Below are positions 26,805-34,170 of a DNA stretch of 64,000 nt, in pieces. The translations under genes were made by a program, and so were the position numbers. The first letter of the stretch is position 1, and each line of letters begins with the position of its first letter. Source of the stretch: Gemmatimonadetes bacterium T265 (lineage in GTDB: Bacteria; Gemmatimonadota; Gemmatimonadetes; Gemmatimonadales; Gemmatimonadaceae). Under the pieces are notes generated by a model. It had not been told where the DNA came from. It saw nothing but the letters and a program-made list of their open reading frames with translations, and searched no databases. Where the stretch lies: the NCBI GenBank assembly GCA_019973575.1, contig BPUI01000001.1, positions 2,740,342-2,804,341 on the forward strand, given 5' to 3'.

Positions 26805-27767
26805 GTGGCGACCGGACCCGGCGATCTGCACGGCCCCGAGGCGGCCCGGGACCGCGTGCGGCGCGCCCTCGACCTGCTGAAGCCCTACCTCGACGTCCAC
26901 GTACGCCAGCAGCTCGCCGCGACGCCGGGCCGCCCGCTGCCCACGACCGCCGACGTGCCGGCGCTGCTCGGCGCGATGCTCGACCGGCCGACGCTGTTCT
27001 TCTCGGGTCATGCTGCGCGCTCGGTGCAGAACCAGGTGCACGTGCTACGCGACGCCCGCAACCGCTGGGCCCACGAGCAGCCGTTCACCGAACGCGAGGT
27101 CCGGCACGCCGTCGACGCCGCGGCACTGCTCGCAGAGCACATCGGCACGCCGGCCGCGGTCGTGCGCGAGCTCGACGCGCTCGTAGGTGCCTCCACGACC
27201 GGGCCCGAGACCGCACTCGCCTCCTCCGCACAGGCGCCCGGGCACCCCGGCCCAGCACGCCCGCCGCGCGTGCCGACCCGGGCGCCGGCCGGCGCCGCCG
27301 TCCCGCGGTTCCGGCCGGATGGCGCCATCGTGAATGCCGACGAGCTCGCCGTCGACGACGTCGCGATGCAGCGCGTCGTCTGCCCGGCGTGTCATGCGAA
27401 GGTGTTCGCCGAGTGGCCGGCCGGATGGGACGCGCACGCCGCGTCCCCGACTGCATGCCCCGGGCTCGACGCCGTCGGCGAGCACGCGCGCAAGGACGAG
27501 TACCGCGCCCGGTTCGGGCATCTCTTCCGGGCGTCCGCCGCGGGCGTCCGCGGCTCGCAGCGCGACGTGATGCGACGCATTTGGGACCGTTGCGGGCGAG
27601 ACGCCGAGTCAGCCGTCCGCGAGTACGCGGCCGCCGAGGGGCGCGGAGACGTCGTGCGTCGCCGTAACGTCCAAGGCACCGAGTCTGAGGCGTACGCCCG
27701 TGCCCTCCTCGCCGACGCGCGGCAGAAGGGATGGCTCCCCGCGCCGGCCGGTGGGTGGGCCCTCTGA
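26805..27767 (+). CDS. HEPN-domain protein (Swt1-like) with C-terminal cysteine motif
   Basis: The 320-residue protein begins with a HEPN-like helical domain: NQVHVLRDARNRWAHEQPFT contains the RNxxxH signature (residues 85-90) typical of HEPN ribonucleases and of Swt1-type HEPN domains. After a proline-rich linker (about 145-190) comes CPACHAKVFAEWPAGWDAH and a further ACPG, suggesting a zinc-binding module. The C-terminal region is helical. HEPN RNases commonly act as abortive-infection effectors; this role is an inference here. The GTG start (26805) follows the mrr stop by 2 bp. Confidence 0.7.
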   Translation: MATGPGDLHGPEAARDRVRRALDLLKPYLDVHVRQQLAATPGRPLPTTADVPALLGAMLDRPTLFFSGHAARSVQNQVHVLRDARNRWAHEQPFTEREVRHAVDAAALLAEHIGTPAAVVRELDALVGASTTGPETALASSAQAPGHPGPARPPRVPTRAPAGAAVPRFRPDGAIVNADELAVDDVAMQRVVCPACHAKVFAEWPAGWDAHAASPTACPGLDAVGEHARKDEYRARFGHLFRASAAGVRGSQRDVMRRIWDRCGRDAESAVREYAAAEGRGDVVRRRNVQGTESEAYARALLADARQKGWLPAPAGGWAL

Positions 27768-28393
27768 ACGCACCGCGCGGCCCGCACGTCGTCGTCCTCG
27801 GCGGGCCAAACGGCGCCGGCAAGTCGACCGTCGCGCCCCGGCTGCTACGCGACGTGCTCGGCGTGACCGCGTTCGTCAACGCGGACGAGATCGCGCGCGG
27901 CCTCTCGGGCTTCGCGCCTGAGGCGGCTGCGATTCAGGCCGGCCGCATCATGCTCGAGCGGCTCGCGGAGCTGACCCGCGAGCGCGCGACATTCGCGTTC
28001 GAGAGCACGTTGGCCGGGCTCGGGATGCGGCGCGTGCTCCTGCGCTGCCGCGAGGCGGGCTACCAAGTACACCTCGTCTACCTCTGGCTGCCGAGCCCGG
28101 AGCTCGCGCTGCGCCGCGTTGCCCAGCGCGTCGTCGCTGGCGGCCATGACATCCCTGAACGTGATGTCCGGCGGCGCTGGGCGCGGAGTCTCGTCAACTT
28201 CTTCGACGCGTACGTCTCGCTTGCCACGACCTGGCGCGTCTACGACGCCAGCGAGCCGCGCACCGCGCCCGCCGTCGCGAGCGGGGGCGTGGGCCGCGCG
28301 ACCGTGGTGGCCGACGCCACCATGTGGACGACCATCCTGGCCCAGGCGGAGACGATCCGCCGGGGCACGAACCCCGGAGAGCCCTCCCCGTGA
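27731..28393 (+). CDS. Zeta-toxin-like P-loop kinase
   Basis: A 220-residue P-loop protein: HVVVLGGPNGAGKSTVAP is the Walker A motif, FVNADEIARGLSG and FAFESTLAG match the zeta-toxin/UDP-sugar-kinase-like family, and RRVAQRVVAGGHDIPERDVRRR carries the lid arginines. Family members phosphorylate small substrates such as UDP-N-acetylglucosamine and can be toxic. The ATG at 27731 overlaps the HEPN gene by 37 bp; GTG 27755 is a plausible later start. The stop overlaps the next gene as GTGA. Confidence 0.8.
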   Translation: MAPRAGRWVGPLNAPRGPHVVVLGGPNGAGKSTVAPRLLRDVLGVTAFVNADEIARGLSGFAPEAAAIQAGRIMLERLAELTRERATFAFESTLAGLGMRRVLLRCREAGYQVHLVYLWLPSPELALRRVAQRVVAGGHDIPERDVRRRWARSLVNFFDAYVSLATTWRVYDASEPRTAPAVASGGVGRATVVADATMWTTILAQAETIRRGTNPGEPSP

Positions 28394-28665
28394 CCCCGCG
28401 ACCGGAGATCATCCCGCGGCCGAGTGCCGCCTTGGCCACCCGCCTCACGGACCGCCCAGACGTCGGCGCCCTGCTCGCCGACGATGCGGTCGTGGACGCC
28501 GCCGTCGCCGCCGCTCAGCACGACGCTGTCCGCACGCACGGCCTCCTCGGCCGCCCCGTCGTCGTCTGGCGCGACGGACGGGTCGTTGAGGAGCTCCTGC
28601 AGCCCGAGCCGGAGTCCTCCGACGCCCCCACTGGCCCCACCCCGACCGATATGCCCCGCCCGTGA
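28390..28665 (+). CDS. Small protein between zeta-like kinase and hsdM (possible antitoxin)
   Basis: A 91-residue acidic protein: LTDRPDVGALLADDAVVDAA, then VRTHGLLGRPVVVWRDGRVV and a proline-rich tail. It is joined by 4-bp overlaps to the kinase upstream and hsdM downstream, so it is made with both. Its size, acidity and position suggest a partner that neutralises the kinase, but no known antitoxin family is recognised. Coding is supported by the two GTGA junctions. Confidence 0.6.
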   Translation: MTPRPEIIPRPSAALATRLTDRPDVGALLADDAVVDAAVAAAQHDAVRTHGLLGRPVVVWRDGRVVEELLQPEPESSDAPTGPTPTDMPRP

Positions 28666-30158
28666 CCGCCGACCGCATCGTCGCCAAGCTCTGGAACTAC
28701 TGCACCGTCCTCCGCGACGACGGACTCTCGTACGGCGACTACGTCGAGCAGCTCACGTACCTGCTCTTCCTCAAGATGGCGCACGAGCGGACGCAGGCGC
28801 CGTGGTCCCAGGCGTCCGTGATCCCCGCGGGCTTCGACTGGCCGGCGCTCAAGACGAAGGAGGGCGACGCGCTCGAGGTCCAGTACCGCCACACGCTCGA
28901 AGCGTTAGGCAAGCAGCCGGGCATGCTCGGCCTGATCTTCCGCAAGGCGCAGAACAAGGTGCAGGACCCCGCCAAGCTGCGTCGCCTCATCGCCGACCTG
29001 ATCGACCGCGAGCAGTGGCTGGCCCTCGACGCGGACGTGAAGGGAGACGCCTACGAGGGCCTGCTCGAGAAGAACGCGCAGGACACGAAAGGCGGTGCCG
29101 GCCAATACTTCACGCCCCGGCCCCTCATCCGCGCCATCGTCGACTGCGTGGCGCCCCGTCCCGGCGAGAGCGTGGCCGACCCGGCGTGCGGGACGGGCGG
29201 CTTCCTGCTCGCCGCGCACGACTACGTCGTCGGGCACCACCCGTCGCTCGACCGCGCGCAGAAGCGTCACCTGAAGCTCGACGCGCTGCACGGCACCGAG
29301 TTAGTCGACGGCGTCGCGCGGCTGTGCGCGATGAACCTGCTCCTGCACGGGATCGGTCCCACGGCCGGCGACACCGCCGCGCCAGCGGTCCGCGTGGACG
29401 ACGCGCTGCGGGCAGACCCCGGGCAGCGCTTCGACGTGATCCTCACGAACCCGCCGTTCGGCCGAAAGTCGAGCGTCCGCGTGGTAAACGCGGACGGCGA
29501 CGACGAGCGCCAGGACCTGACCGTAGTGCGCGACGACTTCTGGGTATCGACGAGCAACAAACAGCTCGCCTTCGTGCAGCACGTCAAGACGCTGCTGAAG
29601 ATCGGCGGCCGAGCGGCGGTCGTCGTGCCCGACAACGTACTGTTCGAGGGCGGGGCAGGGGAGATCGTCCGGCGGAAGCTGCTGCACGAGTGCGACGTGC
29701 ACACGCTGCTTCGGCTCCCCACGGGCATCTTCTACGCGCAGGGTGTGAAGGCCAACGTGCTGTTCTTCGACCGGCGTGCCGCGAGCGACCAGCCGCAGAC
29801 GAAGCGGCTCTGGGTGTACGACCTGCGCACGAACGAGCACTTCACGCTCAAGACGAACCCGCTCCAGCGCGCGGACCTCGACGACTTCGTGGCGTGCTAC
29901 CGGCCGGAGAATCGGCATGACCGCGCGCCGACGTGGGACGAGACGAATACGCCTAACGGGCGGTGGCGGGCGTACGAGTACGCGGAGCTGGCGGCGCGCG
30001 ACAAGGCCAGCCTCGACGTGTTCTGGCTCCGCGACGAGGCGCTGGAGGCCACCGCCAACTTGCCGGCGCCCGACGTGATCGCGGCCGAGATCGTCGAGGA
30101 CCTGCGCGCGGCGCTCGCGACGTTCGAGGAGCTGCAGGGGGCGTTGGCGGAGCGCTGA
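28662..30158 (+). CDS. hsdM: Type I restriction-modification DNA methyltransferase subunit M
   Basis: The 498-residue protein has the helical HsdM N-terminal domain (LWNYCTVLRDDGLSYGDYVE) and the N6-adenine methyltransferase core: GGAGQYFTPRPLI, SAM-binding DPACGTGGFLLAAH near 172, catalytic NPPFG near 262. With two copies per HsdS it methylates the recognition sequence and protects the host. The GTG start overlaps the upstream stop. It is the last gene of the operon; separation of hsdM from hsdRS by four genes is unusual. Confidence 0.95.
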   Translation: MTADRIVAKLWNYCTVLRDDGLSYGDYVEQLTYLLFLKMAHERTQAPWSQASVIPAGFDWPALKTKEGDALEVQYRHTLEALGKQPGMLGLIFRKAQNKVQDPAKLRRLIADLIDREQWLALDADVKGDAYEGLLEKNAQDTKGGAGQYFTPRPLIRAIVDCVAPRPGESVADPACGTGGFLLAAHDYVVGHHPSLDRAQKRHLKLDALHGTELVDGVARLCAMNLLLHGIGPTAGDTAAPAVRVDDALRADPGQRFDVILTNPPFGRKSSVRVVNADGDDERQDLTVVRDDFWVSTSNKQLAFVQHVKTLLKIGGRAAVVVPDNVLFEGGAGEIVRRKLLHECDVHTLLRLPTGIFYAQGVKANVLFFDRRAASDQPQTKRLWVYDLRTNEHFTLKTNPLQRADLDDFVACYRPENRHDRAPTWDETNTPNGRWRAYEYAELAARDKASLDVFWLRDEALEATANLPAPDVIAAEIVEDLRAALATFEELQGALAER

Positions 30159-30267
30159 CGCGCGGCCAGCGAATAAGCTCGCGCGGTCGGCATTCGCCGG
30201 CACGTACCTGCCGCGGCGAGCTACGGCAAGGACCTGTCGACGACGGCGGACTCACCAGCGGGAGCGC

Positions 30268-30600
30268 TCAGCTCGCGGGCAGGGCCAGCGACTCCCGCGC
30301 GGCCTCGAGTGTCGCGCGCACCGCGACGTCCGGCTCGACTCGCCAGCAGTTGCGGAGAGTCTTGACGGCAGCCAGGCCCACGAGCCGCCCCAGCGCCAAG
30401 GTCGCATGCGAGCGCACGAGCGGCTGATCGTCGACCAGCGCGAAGGCGAGCGCTGGCACGTCCTCCGCGGAGCCGATGTTGCCGATCACCAGGGCCGCGT
30501 TGCGTTCGAGATCGCGCACCGTCGCGCGCTTCGTCGGCGACGTTTCGAACGTGGAGCTGAACGCACGCTGCGCGAACTCCTAACGATTCGCGCGCGAGCG
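30268..30600 (-). pseudogene. queG 3'-end fragment (copy 2)
   Basis: Translation of the minus strand gives EFAQRAFSSTFETSPTKRAT and DLERNAALVIGNIGSAEDVP, then PLVRSHATLALGRLVG. This aligns residue by residue with the last ~110 residues of intact QueG (EFSAAFKGSPMKRAKLRGLKR and onward). Only the C-terminal helical-repeat tail is present. The stop codon and the next 8 bp (TGAGCGCTCCC on the minus strand) are identical to those after intact queG. It separates the restriction island from the second island and is more diverged than copy 1. Confidence 0.7.
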
Positions 30601-30707
30601 TAAGGGTCGCGGAATCGCCAGCCACAGCCGTACTTGCGGGCTTGCCATCCGCGGGCACATAGCTCCGGCCCGAACTTCGCGCCCCGTCCGTCGATCTCGG
30701 CCGGCCG

Positions 30708-31025
30708 CTACTTGACGCGGTCGCCCGCATCCGTCGCGCGGTCGACCGCCGCGCCAAACTGCTCCCACGTGACGCCTAACGCGGAGAGCCAACGGCCGAG
30801 CGCGACGAACGCGATGTTCCGCTCCCCACGCTCCGCGGACGACACGTAGTTCCGATGGAGCCCGCTCCACTCCGCGACGCGCTCCTGCGAGGGGCGGTCG
30901 GCGTGGGCGGCCCGGAACGCCCGGAGGACCTGCCCCAACACGCGCCGCGACGCCGTCGGGTCCGGCTGGGACGACGGTGCCGGCGTCGGCGGGCGCGTGG
31001 GACGCGGGAGGCGGCGGTCGGGCAC
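30708..31025 (-). CDS. XRE-family helix-turn-helix regulator
   Basis: A 105-residue protein: after a proline-rich leader (about 1-25), LRAFRAAHADRPSQERVAEW, SGLHRNYVSSAERGERN and ALGRWLSALGV form the Cro/C1-type helix-turn-helix, whose recognition helix is HRNYVSSAERG. Such regulators often control restriction or mobile-element genes and their own promoter. The GTG start at 31025 is preceded by a less GC-rich region containing a short palindrome at 31062-31074. It is divergent from the membrane-protein gene at 31234. Confidence 0.8.
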   Translation of the reverse strand: MPDRRLPRPTRPPTPAPSSQPDPTASRRVLGQVLRAFRAAHADRPSQERVAEWSGLHRNYVSSAERGERNIAFVALGRWLSALGVTWEQFGAAVDRATDAGDRVK

Positions 31026-31061
31026 CCCCTACGTGTTACCGATTGCACATTATGGGTCCAC

Positions 31062-31074
31062 ACACTATAAGTGT
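31062..31074. promoter_or_regulatory. Candidate operator palindrome
   Basis: ACACTATAAGTGT: ACACT and AGTGT are inverted around ATA. It lies in the AT-richest part of the window (31035-31080), 37 bp upstream of the XRE start, where its promoter must be. XRE regulators bind such short palindromes; the assignment is by position only. Confidence 0.4.
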
Positions 31075-31233
31075 TATTCGTCGGAAACGGCGCAGTTTCG
31101 GCTGCTCTGCCTTCACCCGTCACGCCCATCGCGTCGGCGCCCTTCCTCACCCGGCGTCGTGCGTGCTCCTCCGTTGACGGCGCCTCACAATCCACAGCGC
31201 GGGACGATCGTGTCGGTTCGCGAAACGATTTCG

Positions 31234-32574
31234 ATGAGCGCCAATCTTGAGACGGCACGCCAGGCTGGGCGGGCCGCCGCCGCGCTCGAGACGCTGGAAC
31301 GGCAGGCCGCCGGGGAGCGCGCGCGCCAGCGGAGCGCTGAGGGACTCCGGCACGCCACCTGGGAGGCCGGACAGATGGTCGACCGGGGCCGCGCCGCCCT
31401 CGGCCACGACCCGGAAACCGCGCTGTACCTCGCGCGCACGGCGGCGACCTGCGTGCACCGGGTCGACGCCACTGCACTCCCCGAGATGCTCGACAAGGCG
31501 TATCTCGGCCAGACCCGCGCCGCGTGCGACGCGCTCGACGGCGAGGCGCGCGCGCGCCTGCACGGGCACGCGGCGGCCGACGTCGCGCGGCTCGTCGAGG
31601 TGGAATCGACCCTGCCGCTGCTGCGGCAGTACGTCGCGTGGCGCGACGCGCACGAGCGGCTCGCGGCCGTCCCGACCGCAATGCGCTGGGTCGGGGCTTA
31701 CGTAGGCCTGCTTCTGCTCGACGCCCTCCTCCAGCAGTTCGGACGGGTTGGGACGGTCCTGGGCTTCGCGGCCCGACTCGCGATGCTCGTGGCCGTCGTC
31801 CTGGCCGTGGTCACGGCCGTGCGGGGCCAGCGAGCGCGGTCCGCCCTGCAGGCCCGCTTCTCGGACCTCGGGACGCAGTCGGGCGTGCAGCCGGCCGAGG
31901 GGCCGGGGCGGCGCTGGACGGTGGTCGACAGCGACCGCATGACGGGCGAGCTGGCTGCGGCCCTCGCCGCGCGCGGGTACGACGTGGCATCCCGGCCCGC
32001 CGCCGACGTCGCCCGCGCCCTCGCGACCATGGAGCACGAAGGGCACGCCCTCTACGGCGCCTACCCCGCCTGCACGCCTTCCGGCCCTGACCGGCCCGCT
32101 GCCAGGACGCTGACGAGCCGCGCCGACTGTACCGGTCGGCGCGTTCTGCGTCGTCACGCGGCCGCCGCCCGCCTCAATGTCCCGGTTTTCGGCCGGCCAC
32201 GCCCGCCAGCGCGCCTTCCGGTTGGCGTCGTCACCGACCCGGCGACACCGTGCCCCGCGGCGTTACGGCGGCCGGTTCCGCCTCACGCCCTTCACTCTGA
32301 CGGCCGCTGCGTCGATCACCGCCGTAGCGGTCGCGTGTGGCGGGGACAGCGGGAGCGACGCCCCGGTCAGCCCCACATCCCCGCCGTCCCCCCGTGTAGG
32401 CCAGCGAAATCGGTGGACACCGGCCCGATGCGGAATGAGCGGACAGCCCTAGCACAATTCGCGGACACGTGCTCGCTACCGCGGTGGGGTGGGACTCGAC
32501 TCCTGGGTCTGGGGACACATGTCGCGTCCACTCGCACTCGGCGTGCGGCGGACGTGATGCGAACCTTGTCGTAG
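31234..32574 (+). CDS. Membrane protein with a probably run-on C terminus
   Basis: The N-terminal ~160 residues are helical and soluble (METARQAGRAAAALETLE-like, then WEAGQMVDRGRAALGHDPET). Two adjacent hydrophobic helices follow (WVGAYVGLLLLDALLQQF and FAARLAMLVAVVLAVVTAV, about residues 150-200), then a soluble stretch to about residue 290 (YGAYPACTPSG). The last ~150 residues are arginine/proline-rich and look out of frame, so the original stop was probably lost by an indel near 32090. No family is recognised. The start could also be GTG 31210. Confidence 0.5.
   Translation: MSANLETARQAGRAAAALETLERQAAGERARQRSAEGLRHATWEAGQMVDRGRAALGHDPETALYLARTAATCVHRVDATALPEMLDKAYLGQTRAACDALDGEARARLHGHAAADVARLVEVESTLPLLRQYVAWRDAHERLAAVPTAMRWVGAYVGLLLLDALLQQFGRVGTVLGFAARLAMLVAVVLAVVTAVRGQRARSALQARFSDLGTQSGVQPAEGPGRRWTVVDSDRMTGELAAALAARGYDVASRPAADVARALATMEHEGHALYGAYPACTPSGPDRPAARTLTSRADCTGRRVLRRHAAAARLNVPVFGRPRPPARLPVGVVTDPATPCPAALRRPVPPHALHSDGRCVDHRRSGRVWRGQRERRPGQPHIPAVPPCRPAKSVDTGPMRNERTALAQFADTCSLPRWGGTRLLGLGTHVASTRTRRAADVMRTLS
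32177..32452 (+). pseudogene. Lipoprotein N-terminal remnant
   Basis: The frame contains FRLTPFTLTAAASITAVAVA followed by CGGDSGSDAPVSPTSPPSP, a clear lipoprotein signal peptide with lipobox (VAC) and a disordered linker (about 32276-32397). No folded domain follows: the frame runs into repeated motifs resembling an insertion-sequence end and stops at 32452. This appears to be a lipoprotein gene truncated by insertion. Confidence 0.5.
32408..32468. repeat. Three AATNNGYGGACA repeats (possible IS21-type end)
   Basis: AATCGGTGGACA (32408), AATGAGCGGACA (32434) and AATTCGCGGACA (32456) are spaced 26 and 22 bp. Multiple short direct repeats at this spacing are characteristic of IS21-family termini, where the transposase binds. 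No istA/istB gene is present, so this would be a solo end. Confidence 0.4.
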
Positions 32575-32688
32575 CGTTCATCGCACGGGCGCGCTCACGT
32601 AGCGGCATCGGGCGCACGGGCCAGAGTGCTCCGCTCCGGGCCGCGCCACGGACGTGAATAATCGGTGTCGCCGCGTCGGTCTGAGCCG

Positions 32689-32997
32689 TCAGCCCGCCGC
32701 TCGCGGCGGATCGGCCGTGAGCAAGGCGTACACTTCGGCCGGGTCTCCCACGGCGCGGCGGCCCGCGGCTGCCGCGACCACGAGCCCGTGCAGCAATTGG
32801 TCCTGCGTCTGCCCGCCGGGCTCCGGGCCCGCCAGGGCGTCGAGGGCCCGACGAAGGGCTGCGGCGTGATCGGTTTCGGGCAACGCGCCGAGTGCGGCCG
32901 CGGCGGCGCGCGCCACGGCGAGGATCCGCGCATCGAGCGGTGACACGGCGGGACGGTCGAGCTCCGCACGAAAGGCGGCGAGGCGGGGGGCATCCAT
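32689..32997 (-). CDS. Small hypothetical protein
   Basis: A 102-residue, alanine-rich helical protein (ARILAVARAAAAALGALPET, LLHGLVVAAAAGRRAVGD, EVYALLTADPP). Composition and third-position GC fit a real gene, but no family is recognised. It lies in the decayed island between IS-like repeats and a frameshifted gene. Confidence 0.45.
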   Translation of the reverse strand: MDAPRLAAFRAELDRPAVSPLDARILAVARAAAAALGALPETDHAAALRRALDALAGPEPGGQTQDQLLHGLVVAAAAGRRAVGDPAEVYALLTADPPRAAG

Positions 32998-33162
32998 GGC
33001 GGCGGCGGCACGGCGGGGGCGACGTGCCCCGGCCTAACACGGTACCGCTGCCGCCGCGGTGCCGGCCAGGCGTCCGCCTGTCGCCCTGCGGAACTGCGGG
33101 AGCGCCTCCCCCCCCGTCGTCACGCACCGCCGCCCTCCGCACCCGCCGCGGCCCCGGGCCCG

Positions 33163-33664
33163 CTACGGCGCCCCGTACGCCCCACCCGGGGCGAACGGCC
33201 CCCAGCGCGGGTCTCGGAGCGGGGCATCGGAGAGGATCGCTTCCAAATGTCGGTCCGCCTCGGCGTAGTGCTGCTGGTATTCCGCGAAGTCGTGCGGGCG
33301 GCTGGCCGGCGTCGGCGTCGGACCGGCTGGCGGGTACGGATGCAGATCGTCGGCGAGCCGCCCGACGTACGTCATCATGCGCCGCACCACCTCCGCGTGG
33401 TTCTCGTCCTTCGGGCGACCCGCGGCCTTCTCGACCGAAGCGTCGAGTTCGCGGGGCGTCCACGGGGCGCCCTGGTGTGGTAAGGCCGTCGGGTTGAGGA
33501 CGCGCAGGCGCTGGCGGACGTGTCGGGCCTGGTGCACGAGCGCCTCGTACGCTCTCTGCTCGTGGAGGGCGCGGTCGGCGCGCGCGCGCTGCGGAGCGCC
33601 GGGAGCTGGACCGGCCGAGTAGGACGCCGCCGATGACGGCGGCAATGACGAGAGCGAGATTCAC
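33163..33664 (-). pseudogene. Frameshifted membrane-anchored hypothetical gene
   Basis: A GTG at 33664 starts VNLALVIAAVIGGVLLGRSS, a clear N-terminal membrane anchor. The protein-like continuation, RADRALHEQRAYEALVHQAR, then LRVLNPTALPHQGAPWTP and HDFAEYQQHYAEADRHLEAI, is in another frame that ends at 33163. One indel near 33600-33630 explains this. The restored protein would have about 165 residues and no known domain. Confidence 0.5.
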
Positions 33665-34170
33665 GGGCAAGGTGTTGGGGGGAGCGGCGACCGCTCGCGA
33701 TTTCGAAGGTGTTCGCAGGTTCAGCTTCCCGCCAGGACGGGTCAGGCCGCCGGCTCCCGTCGTGCGACGGCCCGTCACGCGCACAGGCCCGGGCCGTGGC
33801 GCGGCCGTCGCGGAATCGGCGCGCAGCCGAACGCGTCTCGGCACGGCGCAAAGGCCTACCCGCCTGCCCCTTGGTCTGCCGCCCACGCCTCCCGCTCGAC
33901 TTCCTACGGGAGCTTGCTGCGACGGAGCCGGAGCCCCCCGGCGGTCCACGGAAATCGAAGAGCCGCGCGTCTACGAGCGCGCGTTCGGGAGCCGATCCCC
34001 GCGTCCCGTGCGCGCCCACCGCATCGGCGAACACCTCCTCCGGGAGCCGACTGGTCGATGTCAGGCACTCCGGTTGGTTGGGCAGGTAACCTGCGCTTGC
34101 CATCGTGCGCTGCCGACCACACGCCTTGCGCTTTCGCTATCGGCGGAACTCTTGCTACCTGTTCCACTAC
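33665..34170. other. Region without a convincing gene
   Basis: About 500 bp. Open frames on both strands have unnatural composition. This is where the catalytic domain of the downstream serine recombinase would be expected, yet none of its motifs can be read in any frame. Confidence 0.35.

Noticed and set aside
26805-28393. HEPN-MNT toxin-antitoxin pair
   Set aside because: The neighbour is a P-loop kinase, not a minimal nucleotidyltransferase; no MNT motif (GSxARG) is found.
21592-30158. BREX or DISARM system
   Set aside because: The genes match a classical type I HsdR/HsdS/HsdM set; no PglZ, BrxC or DrmA/DrmB-like protein is present.
33375-34103. Leftward gene starting near 34103
   Set aside because: The first ~50 codons look plausible but the remainder is low-complexity Arg/Ser/Gly and overlaps the frameshifted gene; no motif supports it.
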